This document shows positions 52,280 to 60,448 of a stretch of DNA of 64,000 bases, one piece after another. A program made the translations under genes and the position numbers. Below the pieces are notes generated by a model. That model was not told where the DNA came from. It searched no databases and saw nothing but the letters and a program-made list of their open reading frames with translations. The DNA is from Armatimonadota bacterium (lineage in GTDB: Bacteria > Armatimonadota > HRBIN16). Numbering within the stretch: position 1 is the first letter of the stretch; each line of letters opens with the position of its first letter. Where the stretch lies: positions 744,001 through 808,000 of the forward strand of contig BPGT01000002.1 of assembly GCA_026003175.1 (NCBI GenBank), read 5' to 3'.

Positions 52280-53203
52280 ATGGCACGCTATATCGCCTCG
52301 CGTCTATTGCAAGCGATACCCACCCTGTTGCTGATTTCCTTCCTCACTTTCATCATGGGTTTCCTGGCGCCAGGTGACCCCATCCGCATGATTTTGGGCG
52401 AGCATTCCGATCCACAAACGGTGGCACAGGTTCGCCACGAGCTGGGGTTAGACCAGCCCTGGTACGTCCAATATGGACGTTTCGTGTGGAGCGCGCTGAA
52501 GGGCGACTTTGGAATCTCCCTATATAACCGGCGTCCAGTAGGTGACATTCTTCAAGAATCTTTTCCGGCAACCGCCACGCTGGCGGTGCTGGCGATTCTG
52601 CTGGCAGTAGTGATTGGCATTCCAGCGGGCATCGTGGCAGCGGTATGGCATAACCGCCTGCCGGATCGGCTGAGCATGACAGGGGTAGTGCTTGGCATCT
52701 CTGTGCCCAACTTCGTGCTCGCAACGTTACTCATCTTGCTGGTGTCGGTACGGCTGGGGTGGTTACCTGTGGCTGGGTGGGGCGCGCCGGAGTATCTGGT
52801 GCTGCCTGTGCTGGTGCTGGCGGCGCGTCCGGCGGCGAGCATCGCGCGTTTCACCCGCACCTCGATGTTGGAGGTGCTGCAGCAGGACTATATCCGCACC
52901 GCCCGCGCGAAAGGCGTGCCCGAACGTGCGGTAATCCTGAAGCACGCTTTGCCCAACGCGCTGTTGCCCGTGGTCACGGTCATCGGCAACGCTTTTGGCT
53001 ACCTGCTCACGGGCTCGTTCATTGTGGAGACGGTGTTTGCGGTGCCCGGGGTAGGCTATAAATCGATAGAAGCCATCCTGCGCCGCGATTATCCCGTCAT
53101 CCAGGCGGCTACCCTTCTGTTCGCGTTCTTGTTCATCGTGGTCAATTTGACAGTGGATATTTTGTACACGAGACTAGACCCCAGGGTGCGATTCCGTGGG
53201 TAA
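52280..53203 (+). CDS. ABC transporter permease, DppB/OppB type
   Basis: 307 residues with six membrane helices. It begins MARYIASRLLQAIPTLLLISFLTF and has the characteristic periplasmic loop (LGLDQPWYVQYGRFVWSALKGDFGISL). The EAA loop that contacts the ATPase is YIRTARAKGVPERAVILKHALPNALLPV. It is one half of a peptide, nickel or sugar importer. The partner permease is at 54244, but ATPase and substrate-binding genes are not nearby. An alcohol dehydrogenase gene follows after 15 nt. Confidence 0.9.
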   Translation: MARYIASRLLQAIPTLLLISFLTFIMGFLAPGDPIRMILGEHSDPQTVAQVRHELGLDQPWYVQYGRFVWSALKGDFGISLYNRRPVGDILQESFPATATLAVLAILLAVVIGIPAGIVAAVWHNRLPDRLSMTGVVLGISVPNFVLATLLILLVSVRLGWLPVAGWGAPEYLVLPVLVLAARPAASIARFTRTSMLEVLQQDYIRTARAKGVPERAVILKHALPNALLPVVTVIGNAFGYLLTGSFIVETVFAVPGVGYKSIEAILRRDYPVIQAATLLFAFLFIVVNLTVDILYTRLDPRVRFRG

Positions 53204-53218
53204 AAGGAGGGATGTTTT

Positions 53219-54244
53219 ATGCAAGTTGCAGCCATTACCGGCAAAAGACAGGCACAGCTGGTGGAACGTGAAACACCCCATGCGTGGGGCGATGTGGTGG
53301 TGGTGAGAATCCACGTGACGCCGATGTGCACCGAGTACAAACTGTATCGCGATGGACACTCTACCGACGTGCTGGGGCACGAGGCGGCAGGCGAAGTGGT
53401 AGAAGTCGCCCAGCCGGGCAGAGTGAGGGTTGGAGACCGTGTGGTGGTGATGCCGCAGTACCCTTGTGGAACCTGCAGATACTGCCTCGCGGGGGACTAC
53501 GTGTATTGCCTCAACAATCTGGACATCCTTCGCCTCACCGGCAACAGCACGGGCACGGCAACCTATGCGCAGTACATCCTCAAGCAGGACTGGCTGCTGA
53601 TTCCCATACCCGACGACATGTCCTATGAGCATGCGAGCATGGCGTGTTGCGGTCTGGGACCCACCTTTGGCGCCATGCAGCGTCTGGAGGTAGACGCCTA
53701 CGACACCGTGCTGATTACCGGCATGGGTCCGGTGGGGCTGGGCGGGGTGGTGAATGCGGTGTACCGGGGGGCGAAGGTCATCGCGGTGGAACCCCATCCC
53801 TATCGCAGGAACCTCGCGCTGGATCTGGGTGCTGTTGCCGCTATAGACCCCGGTGACCCCACCGCCATGCAGCAGATTCTGAGCCTCACGGACGGCAAAG
53901 GCGTGGACAAGGCAGTGGAATGTGCAGGCACTCCAGAAGCACAGCGGTTCATGATCAACGCCGTACGCCGGCGTGGACAGGTGGCGTTCGTCGCGGAGGC
54001 GGGAGAGTTCACCCTGCACGTGAGCAACGACCTGCTGCGCAAAGGGCTGGAGGTGCATGGAATCTGGCACTGGAATCTGGCGGACACGCCACGCATGATG
54101 CAGACCATCCGCGCGATGGGACACCTGCTGGATAAGATGATCACCCATCGTTTCCCGTTGAGTCAGGTGCAGGATGCCTGGGAGCTACAGCTAACAGGCA
54201 ACTGTGGAAAGGTACTACTTTACCCGTGGGGTGATTCTGTCTGA
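53219..54244 (+). CDS. Zinc-dependent alcohol dehydrogenase (MDR family)
   Basis: 341 residues. Catalytic zinc ligands are Cys in PMCTEYK and the GHEAAGEV motif; structural zinc Cys residues are in YPCGTCRYCLAGDYVYC (C-x2-C-x2-C-x7-C). The NAD-binding loop is TGMGPVGLGGVVNAV. It resembles sorbitol/threonine-type dehydrogenases. It lies between the two permease genes of a Dpp-type importer, 15 nt after one and overlapping the next by 1 nt (TGATG), so it may act on the imported compound. The substrate is unknown. Confidence 0.9.
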   Translation: MQVAAITGKRQAQLVERETPHAWGDVVVVRIHVTPMCTEYKLYRDGHSTDVLGHEAAGEVVEVAQPGRVRVGDRVVVMPQYPCGTCRYCLAGDYVYCLNNLDILRLTGNSTGTATYAQYILKQDWLLIPIPDDMSYEHASMACCGLGPTFGAMQRLEVDAYDTVLITGMGPVGLGGVVNAVYRGAKVIAVEPHPYRRNLALDLGAVAAIDPGDPTAMQQILSLTDGKGVDKAVECAGTPEAQRFMINAVRRRGQVAFVAEAGEFTLHVSNDLLRKGLEVHGIWHWNLADTPRMMQTIRAMGHLLDKMITHRFPLSQVQDAWELQLTGNCGKVLLYPWGDSV

Positions 54245-55068
54245 TGTGGCGCACGTGGAAGGGGTATCCGCTCGCACTGGCGTCGCTGGTTTATCTGTGC
54301 CTGATGGCAGCGGTAGCCCTGTTCGCCCCTGTCATCGCCCCTTATCGCTATGATACACAGGATGCCACCGCCGTGTTGCAACCGCCTTCTGCCCGACATC
54401 TTCTGGGCACGGACGAGCTGGGACGTGACGTGTTCAGCCGATTGGTATACGGGGCGCGGGTATCGCTGACGGTGGTACTGCAGGTAGAGCTGCTGGAGGT
54501 GCTGATCGGTGTGACGTTGGGACTGCTGGCAGGATACTTTCGGGGCAGATGGGACGCCCTTATCATGCGCTTTACCGATATGATGTTCGCCTTCCCCGAC
54601 ATCCTGCTGGCGATACTGATTGTAGCGATACTCGGACCGGGGTTGCACAACGTGTTCATCGCCCTCGCCCTCACAGGGTGGCCCAGCATGGCGCGGGTAG
54701 TGCGTTCGCAGACTCTGGCGTTGCGCGAACGGGAGTTTGTGGAAGCGGCGCGGGCGATAGGTCTCAGCCACACGCGCATCCTGCTACGCCATATACTGCC
54801 CAACCTGTTGCCAACCATTGTGGTGGCAGTTACCGTGGACGCGGCAGGTATCGTGCTGGCGGAGAGTGCCCTCAGTTTTCTGGGGCTGGGAGCGCAACCA
54901 CCCCTGCCCTCGTGGGGACGCATGATCGACGACGCCCGCCAGCTGATGCGCAGTCACCCGATGTTGCTGGTCTATCCCGCGGTAATGCTCTCACTGACGG
55001 TGATGGCGCTCAACTTCTTGGGCGACAGCTTGCGCGATATGTGGGATCCCAGAAGACGCAGGTTATAA
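54244..55068 (+). CDS. ABC transporter permease, DppC/OppC type
   Basis: 274 residues with six membrane helices. YDTQDATAVLQPPSARHLLGTDELGRDVFSRLVYGARVSL is the DppC N-terminal signature, and the EAA loop REFVEAARAIGLSHTRILLRHILPNLLPTI contacts the ATPase. SALSFLGLGAQPPLPSWG ends the domain. It pairs with the permease at 52280. The ATPase and binding protein must be elsewhere. Confidence 0.92.
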   Translation: MWRTWKGYPLALASLVYLCLMAAVALFAPVIAPYRYDTQDATAVLQPPSARHLLGTDELGRDVFSRLVYGARVSLTVVLQVELLEVLIGVTLGLLAGYFRGRWDALIMRFTDMMFAFPDILLAILIVAILGPGLHNVFIALALTGWPSMARVVRSQTLALREREFVEAARAIGLSHTRILLRHILPNLLPTIVVAVTVDAAGIVLAESALSFLGLGAQPPLPSWGRMIDDARQLMRSHPMLLVYPAVMLSLTVMALNFLGDSLRDMWDPRRRRL

Positions 55069-55085
55069 TGGAGAGGGGTGATAAT

Positions 55086-55214
55086 ATGGCGATTGTAGTA
55101 ACGAAAGTGAAATACATCAATCATGCCCTTGTACCGGAGGAGCTGCTGAACTTGCGTGAGGGTGAAACCGTTTATGACGATAGAAGCGATTTCAGCGTTT
55201 TGCGGAAGAGGTAG
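55086..55214 (+). CDS. Small unknown protein, 42 residues
   Basis: Starts MAIVVTKVKYINHALVPEELLNLREGETVYDDRSDFSVLRKR-like; GAGAGGGGTG precedes the ATG and a TATAAT lies at 55064-55069, overlapping the end of the dppC gene. The sequence is well-formed (charged, no runs), so it looks like a real short protein, but I do not recognise it. It could be a regulatory or toxin-like peptide. The start and its reality need expression data. Confidence 0.4.
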   Translation: MAIVVTKVKYINHALVPEELLNLREGETVYDDRSDFSVLRKR

Positions 55215-55287
55215 TCTGCGTACACCCGGTAGACCTACTATAGATACCTGCCCTTCGCCCGGCAAAATTACCAGTTTTATGCCTGTC

Positions 55288-55317
55288 TTGTAAGTACGGC
55301 TTCGTTCACCGTATAGA
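55288..55317 (+). promoter_or_regulatory. Probable promoter of the PEP-CTERM gene
   Basis: TTGTAA (55288-55293), 18 nt, TATAGA (55312-55317). The resulting leader of about 70 nt has no recognised riboswitch. Confidence 0.4.
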
Positions 55318-55391
55318 CACGGATGATTTGCCAGGCTTAAAATGATGCCGTTATGACATCTCATGTTACCGAAAGGAGGCATATCTACGGC

Positions 55392-55979
55392 ATGAAACGT
55401 TTGTTGCTTGCAGCAGTGTTTGTCGTTAGTGTCTGTCTCACTCAGGCGGCACACGCCTACACCTTCGAAGGCAGTGATTGGCTTTTTAGCCTGCATGGCA
55501 CACTCACCACGCCCCTTGGCAGCGACCCGGTGAATGTAGACAATGAGCCGCTTACCATCACGCAGAGCAGCGTCACCGATATCGTGATGCCCTTGACGAT
55601 TTCTGGTTTTCCCGTCAACGTGCCAGGGGTGGTATCGGGCACGCACCTTATTGCCCACGTTGTCGATCCCACCCATTACGACGCGGGCAGCAATATCTGG
55701 GTGCGTGACCTTACTGTCCATCTGGAGGGCGACGCAACCGGCATCAATCCGCTAGTAGTTGGGGCATATGGTGCGCGTGCGTACGAAGTGATTGGCAATC
55801 CCTCTCCCACCTCGTATATTACAGCGAAGCTCTACCTGAACGACGCGGTGTACATCGGCGACGCCGTGATCAGCATCAACGACTGGCAGATGCTCCGCCC
55901 TGTGCCCGAACCGAGCGGCTTGCTGGTACTGGGTGGGGGACTGGCGTCCCTGATGTGGAAACTCCGCCGACGTGCGTAA
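55392..55979 (+). CDS. PEP-CTERM sorting-signal protein
   Basis: 195 residues: a signal peptide (1-22, ending AAHA), a beta-rich body of unknown fold, and the C-terminal PEP-CTERM tripartite tail (VPEPSGLLVLGGGLASLMWKLRRRA; PEP, hydrophobic helix, basic end). Such proteins are processed by exosortase and exported, often with extracellular polysaccharide. No exosortase gene is in the window. ATG 55392 lies 12 nt after AAAGGAGG. It ends before a good terminator. Confidence 0.82.
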   Translation: MKRLLLAAVFVVSVCLTQAAHAYTFEGSDWLFSLHGTLTTPLGSDPVNVDNEPLTITQSSVTDIVMPLTISGFPVNVPGVVSGTHLIAHVVDPTHYDAGSNIWVRDLTVHLEGDATGINPLVVGAYGARAYEVIGNPSPTSYITAKLYLNDAVYIGDAVISINDWQMLRPVPEPSGLLVLGGGLASLMWKLRRRA

Positions 55980-55994
55980 CACCTGTCGTGTCAG

Positions 55995-56042
55995 GGGTGT
56001 TTCTGCTGGCACACACCCGGCAGGAACACCCTTTTCTGTTTT
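55995..56042 (+). terminator. Rho-independent terminator after the PEP-CTERM gene
   Basis: GGGTGTTTCTGC pairs with GCAGGAACACCC (one G-U pair) and is followed by a T-rich tract (ttttctgtttt). Confidence 0.8.
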
Positions 56043-56057
56043 CCCCTCTTGCTTGCC

Positions 56058-56087
56058 TTGACTCTGAGGCCTTCTTCTCGCTATGAT
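56058..56087 (+). promoter_or_regulatory. Promoter of the double MBL gene
   Basis: TTGACT (56058-56063), 18 nt, TATGAT (56082-56087). It lies within the open frame upstream of ATG 56122 and so supports that start. Confidence 0.55.
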
Positions 56088-56121
56088 GTGCTGGATAGGG
56101 ACAAATAAGAAGGGAATCACC

Positions 56122-57657
56122 ATGTCTGCCACATTGACCGCTATCAGCCAGCATCTGTTCGTCTATCGGGGCGAGGTGAACGTTGGCGTCGTCTACCGGG
56201 GTGAGGAGGCGTTACTCATCGATCTTGGCGACGGCTCAGTAGTAGACGTGCTGGAAGGGTGCGACATTCGCTGGGTGGATGGCGTGCTGTTCACCCACCA
56301 TCACCGCGATCAGGCGTATGGCGCCTCCCGTGTACTGGCTGGGGGCGGCTGGACGGGCGCACCGGAGGCGGAACGCACGCTGTTCGAGGAGGTGGACACC
56401 TACTGGAACGACCCCAGAAACCGCTGGCATGTATACCACTTCCGCCCTCACCACGTGCTCACCGAGCCTGTGCCGATACACCGCACTTTTGTCGATGGCG
56501 ATACACTCAAATGGACGCCTGCCCGCATGACCGCCCTGCATACTCCGGGCCATACCGAAGGCAGTATGACCTATCTGGTAGACGTAGACGGACAGCGTAT
56601 CGCCTTCTGCGGCGACCTGATATACGATGAGGGGCAAATACTGGATTTGTACAGCCTGCAAAAGGGCTTCGGTGGACTGAGCGATTATCACGGTTTCATG
56701 GGTGCGTGGCGTGAGGTAGTTGCCAGCCTGCGGCGCATCGAATCGGCTGGCGCAACCGTGCTCGTGCCTTCACACGGACATATCATCCGCGACCCCAAAA
56801 GCGCGATAGACCTGCTGGAAACCCGTTTGCACCGGCTGTACGAGAACTACCTTTCCACCTCCGCGCTGTGGTACTACTTTCCCGACCTGCTGCGCGAGCA
56901 GTCGCCTGCTGGCAAGCCGGTTGCTGTCGCCCCTTCTTTGCCCGTTCCGCCCTTTTTGCGCCATGTGGGTACCAGCTGGATGGTGCAGAGTGCAAGTGGT
57001 CACTTGATGGTGATGGATTGCGGTAGTGAAGAGGTGATTCACCAGATTGAAGGGTGGCTGGCTTCAGGTGAAGTAGAGGCAGTGGATGCTCTCTGGATAA
57101 CTCACTATCACGACGACCATGTCGACGCCGTCCTGCCGTTTCGCCAGCGTTTCAGCTGCCCGATTATCGCTGAAGAATCGGTGGCACAGGTGGTATCTCA
57201 ACCTGACCGCTGGCATCTGCCTTGCCTTTCTCCATGGGCTATACCGGTAGATCGAGTGGTCAAGCACGGCACGAGGTGGCAGTGGCAGGAGTTTACTATC
57301 ACTGCTTACCATTTCCCAGGGCAGAGCTTGTACCATAGCGGTTTGCTTGTGGAAGGGCGTGGACTGCGGCTCTTCTTTTGCGGCGATTCGCTGACTCCGA
57401 CCGGCTTGGACGACTATTGCGCTTTTAACCGCAACCTGCTGGGCGAAGGCGTGGGTTACGATTTCTGCCTGCAGCTGCTGGAGGAATTGCAGCCCGACCT
57501 GTTGTTGAACTGCCATGTAGATTCGCCTTTTGCACCCACCCTGCAACACTTGCGAACGTGGCGAGAGCGGCTGCAAGAGCGCATCGTCCTGCTGAAGCAA
57601 TTGTTGCCCTATGATGACCCGAACAGGGGATTGTTCCCCCTGTCCGCCGAGACGTAG
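56122..57657 (+). CDS. Tandem metallo-beta-lactamase-fold protein
   Basis: 511 residues holding two MBL-fold domains. The first has FTHHHRDQAYG, in which the HxHxDH metal motif has Gln for the last His, and later HTPGHTEGS, FCGDL and SHGH. The second has the intact THYHDDHVDAV, and FCGDSLTP and NCHVDSP, but weaker intermediate motifs. Domain 2 may bind metal normally and domain 1 in altered form. The substrate is unknown; glyoxalase II-like or phosphodiesterase-like. Start ATG 56122 (AAGGGA upstream). Confidence 0.85.
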   Translation: MSATLTAISQHLFVYRGEVNVGVVYRGEEALLIDLGDGSVVDVLEGCDIRWVDGVLFTHHHRDQAYGASRVLAGGGWTGAPEAERTLFEEVDTYWNDPRNRWHVYHFRPHHVLTEPVPIHRTFVDGDTLKWTPARMTALHTPGHTEGSMTYLVDVDGQRIAFCGDLIYDEGQILDLYSLQKGFGGLSDYHGFMGAWREVVASLRRIESAGATVLVPSHGHIIRDPKSAIDLLETRLHRLYENYLSTSALWYYFPDLLREQSPAGKPVAVAPSLPVPPFLRHVGTSWMVQSASGHLMVMDCGSEEVIHQIEGWLASGEVEAVDALWITHYHDDHVDAVLPFRQRFSCPIIAEESVAQVVSQPDRWHLPCLSPWAIPVDRVVKHGTRWQWQEFTITAYHFPGQSLYHSGLLVEGRGLRLFFCGDSLTPTGLDDYCAFNRNLLGEGVGYDFCLQLLEELQPDLLLNCHVDSPFAPTLQHLRTWRERLQERIVLLKQLLPYDDPNRGLFPLSAET

Positions 57658-57732
57658 ACCCCTTTGCTTCTGGTATACTAACACCAGAGTTTGTGCAGCT
57701 AAACATCCAACACAGGAGGTTTTGGAGTCAGC

Positions 57733-58344
57733 ATGACCGCAAAAAGGCTCGTTGCGCTCACACTTACCACAACAGTAACAGTGTGCGCTATCTGGTTAGC
57801 AGGATGCCAGCCTCAGCAGAGGGCGGAACAGAAAGAGCAACCAGCACCAGCCGCCTCTGCCTCCTCAGAGGATATGATACAACGCGGGAAGTATCTGGTC
57901 ACCGTTGCTGGTTGTGGAGAATGCCATACCCCCCATAAGATGGGTCCAAAAGGACCGGAACCCGATGAGACACGCCTCCTCTCCGGGCATCCGCAAGATG
58001 AAAAGGTGACACCGCCAGCTGGCACGCCACAGAACTGGACGATCCTGGCGTGGCGCACCAACACCGCCTTCTTCGGCCCGTGGGGTGTTGCTTTCGCTGC
58101 CAACCTCACCCCAGACGATGAAACAGGCATTGGCATCTGGGACGACCAGATGTTCATCAACGCCATTCGGACAGGCAAGCACTGGGGCGCTGGGCGCGAC
58201 ATCGCTCGTATTATGCCCTGGCACAACTACGCCCAGATGACCGACGACGACCTGAAAGCGGTTCTGGCGTACCTCAAGTCACTTCCGCCTATCAAGAACG
58301 AAGTGCCTGAGATGATACCGCCTGCGGGTGCAAAGGCACAGTGA
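57733..58344 (+). CDS. Lipoprotein cytochrome c, single heme
   Basis: 203 residues. A lipobox LAGC places the lipid-bearing Cys at residue 25. The heme site is CGECH (61-65), with a candidate axial Met in RIMPWHNYAQMTDDDL, and the helix DLKAVLAYLKSLPPI is typical of class I c-type cytochromes. It carries electrons at the outer face of the cytoplasmic membrane, perhaps to or from the octaheme enzyme at 4553 (distant, so speculative). AGGAGG lies upstream. Confidence 0.9.
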   Translation: MTAKRLVALTLTTTVTVCAIWLAGCQPQQRAEQKEQPAPAASASSEDMIQRGKYLVTVAGCGECHTPHKMGPKGPEPDETRLLSGHPQDEKVTPPAGTPQNWTILAWRTNTAFFGPWGVAFAANLTPDDETGIGIWDDQMFINAIRTGKHWGAGRDIARIMPWHNYAQMTDDDLKAVLAYLKSLPPIKNEVPEMIPPAGAKAQ

Positions 58345-58370
58345 TTTAAAGAGACGGTTGTGTGAACAGG

Positions 58371-58738
58371 TCTGGAGGGCGAACCTGCCGGTGAGCCGGA
58401 ACATGTAGCCCCACCTTGCCTCTCCACACACGGGGAGGAGCATGTATTGTCCCCCTGCCTGCGGGGAGACTACAGGGGGGCTAACGGCTGGCAGGAGCCT
58501 CGCCCTCCAGAGGTACGTTTTCGAACACCCTCGCCAGCGACTGAGGGTGTTCGAGAATTGTTGAGAAGTTGGTTGTAGCGCAAGGAGAGAGGCGTTCTTG
58601 CTATCCCTGCCTTACCTCACCCCCGTCCCCTCTCCTACGAGGAGAGGGGCGTTCCCCCTTCCCTTGCAGGGAAGGGGGCAAGGGGGTTAGGTTATCTATC
58701 CATTCAACCAGCAATTTCGAACACCCTCGCCAGCGACT
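58371..58738. repeat. Mosaic of four repeat types with a 24-bp direct repeat
   Basis: The 428-bp gap holds no gene. A diverged GGAGGGCG copy (58374-58399), an inverted copy (58487-58509), a double-hairpin element (58611-58690) and a 24-bp direct repeat (58519-58542 and 58715-58738, containing CGAACACCCTCGCCAGCGA) lie in order. The first direct copy is followed by GAGGGTGTTCGA, its own complement, making a 12-bp hairpin after the cytochrome gene. Confidence 0.75.
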
Positions 58739-58766
58739 TGACTTTACCGTGCTCTCCCTATACAAT
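58738..58766 (+). promoter_or_regulatory. Promoter of the 58773 gene, leaderless geometry
   Basis: TTGACT (58738-58743), 17 nt, TACAAT (58761-58766), with only 6 nt before the ATG. The -35 box begins at the last base of the second direct-repeat copy. Confidence 0.65.
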
Positions 58767-58772
58767 AGAGCC

Positions 58773-59717
58773 ATGCACAGCGTACAGATTGTCCCGTTTG
58801 ATGGCAACTTGCTAGATGACGTGGTGCAGTTGCTGCAGCAAACTCTGCACGCCGACCCCATCTCGCGCAATCTGTTCGTGCGCAAGGTGCTGATTGACCC
58901 TAACTTTGACCCCGAAGGCGCGCCTGTGGCAGTGGTGAACGGACAGACAGTGGGTTTTGGGCTGAGTATTGCCCGTCACCTGCCGCTGGAAGATGCCCCG
59001 CCCGACTGGGATAGGGGCTACATCACCTTGCTGGCGGTGCATCCCGATTGGCAGCGTGGTGGTATCGGCTCGCAGCTGCTGCAGAGGATGGAAGACTATC
59101 TGCGCTCACGCGAGAGGAAGCAGGTGCTCGTTTCCCCCTATGCGCCCAACTACTTCACGCCCGGCGTGGATGTGAACGCCTACGCAGGTGGGCTACGGTT
59201 TTTCCTCAAACATGGCTATCAGGAGGTGTATCGCCCTATCTCGATGGACTGTAACCTGCTGAACCTGCGCGTGCCGGAGTGGGTGCAACAACGCGAAGAG
59301 GCTCTGGCGCAGGAGGGGCTGGTGGTGGAACACTACCGCCCGCAGCTGATAACTGCGCTCTTCCGTTTCCTGAGGGCGGAGTTCCCCGGCGACTGGCAGC
59401 GATTCGCTCGGGAGGCGATTTCCCGCATCGAGCAGGGTGATACTCCCAGCCGGTTGTGGATTGCTCACGAGAGGGGCGAGGTGGTCGGTTACAGTCACTT
59501 CGAAGGCGAGCGTTTCGGACCCATCGGTGTCTCGGCGCTGCAACGAGGACGCGGTATCGGGCAGGTGCTCATGTACAAAACCTTGCAAGCCATGCGCCTG
59601 CAGGGACTGCATACCGCCTTTTTCCTGTGGTCGGACGACCATACCGCGGAGAGGCTGTATAGCGCCGCCGGTTTTGTGGAAACAAGACGCTTTGCACTGC
59701 TACGAAAGGAGCTGTGA
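58773..59717 (+). CDS. Double GNAT acetyltransferase
   Basis: 314 residues with two GNAT domains: ITLLAVHPDWQRGGIGSQLLQRM (acetyl-CoA loop) in the first and GPIGVSALQRGRGIGQVLMYKTL in the second. Substrate unknown. ATG 58773 is preferred because the promoter ends 6 nt before it and the repeat-filled upstream frame is not protein-like. The PIG-L gene starts 1 nt after the stop, suggesting coupled synthesis. Confidence 0.85.
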   Translation: MHSVQIVPFDGNLLDDVVQLLQQTLHADPISRNLFVRKVLIDPNFDPEGAPVAVVNGQTVGFGLSIARHLPLEDAPPDWDRGYITLLAVHPDWQRGGIGSQLLQRMEDYLRSRERKQVLVSPYAPNYFTPGVDVNAYAGGLRFFLKHGYQEVYRPISMDCNLLNLRVPEWVQQREEALAQEGLVVEHYRPQLITALFRFLRAEFPGDWQRFAREAISRIEQGDTPSRLWIAHERGEVVGYSHFEGERFGPIGVSALQRGRGIGQVLMYKTLQAMRLQGLHTAFFLWSDDHTAERLYSAAGFVETRRFALLRKEL

Positions 59718-59718
59718 G

Positions 59719-60426
59719 ATGGCTGAGAGTGTAGACATTCTGGCAATCGGGGCGCACATCGGTGACGTGGAAATCGCCTGCGGGATGGCTTTAGCGGCAC
59801 ATGTGCGCCAGGGCAAAAAGGTGGCGATTCTGCACCTCACTGCCGGTGAGAAAGGACACCCTACCCTATCCCCCGAAGACTATGCGAAGCAGAAAGTCGC
59901 CGAGGCGCGTAAGGCGGCGGCGGTATATGGAGCGCAGCTGTACTTTCTGGATTATCGTGACGGCGAACTGCCCGTCAACGACGAGGTACAGTTCCAGATT
60001 TGCGATGTGATTCGCGCCTGCCGCCCGCAAGCCATCCTCACACACTGGCAGGGCAGCATCCATAAAGACCACACCGCCTGCGCCCTGAACATCCCCAACG
60101 CCATCTTCTACGCGGCGATTAAAGGCTTCGTGCGCAAAGACCCGCCACACTGGGTGCCGCGCCTCTACTTCGCCGAAAACTGGGAAGACCAGGAAGGCTT
60201 CGTGCCCGAAATCTTTCTGGAGATCACCGAAGAGGATATGGCATTGTGGCAGCAAGCGGCGGAGAAGCTGGAGCTGTTTCGGGGCGGGGTGTCGCGCTTC
60301 CCCTACGTGGAATACTACAAGGCTCTGGCACGGGTGCGTGGCGCGGAAATCGGCTGCCAGTATGCGGTGGCGTTCGCCGTGCCGCCCAGTGCACACCGGC
60401 GGCGCGTGACCACCCTGCTGGGGTAA
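59719..60426 (+). CDS. PIG-L/LmbE family deacetylase
   Basis: 235 residues. The zinc motif near the start is AIGAHIGDVEIACGM (an AHPDD-like motif with HIGD) and the later one is HKDHTACA (HxxH). LHLTAGEKGHPTLSP and LDYRDGELPV fit the family. PIG-L enzymes remove N-acetyl groups from amino-sugars, as in bacillithiol synthesis. The non-standard first motif (Ile-Gly for Pro-Asp) makes this a divergent branch. GAAAGGAG precedes the ATG. Confidence 0.86.
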   Translation: MAESVDILAIGAHIGDVEIACGMALAAHVRQGKKVAILHLTAGEKGHPTLSPEDYAKQKVAEARKAAAVYGAQLYFLDYRDGELPVNDEVQFQICDVIRACRPQAILTHWQGSIHKDHTACALNIPNAIFYAAIKGFVRKDPPHWVPRLYFAENWEDQEGFVPEIFLEITEEDMALWQQAAEKLELFRGGVSRFPYVEYYKALARVRGAEIGCQYAVAFAVPPSAHRRRVTTLLG

Positions 60427-60448
60427 AATCAGGCAGGAGGTGAACAGA

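Noticed and set aside
55214-55391. Riboswitch (c-di-GMP type) before the PEP-CTERM gene
   Set aside because: No match to the conserved core was found; only a promoter is supported.
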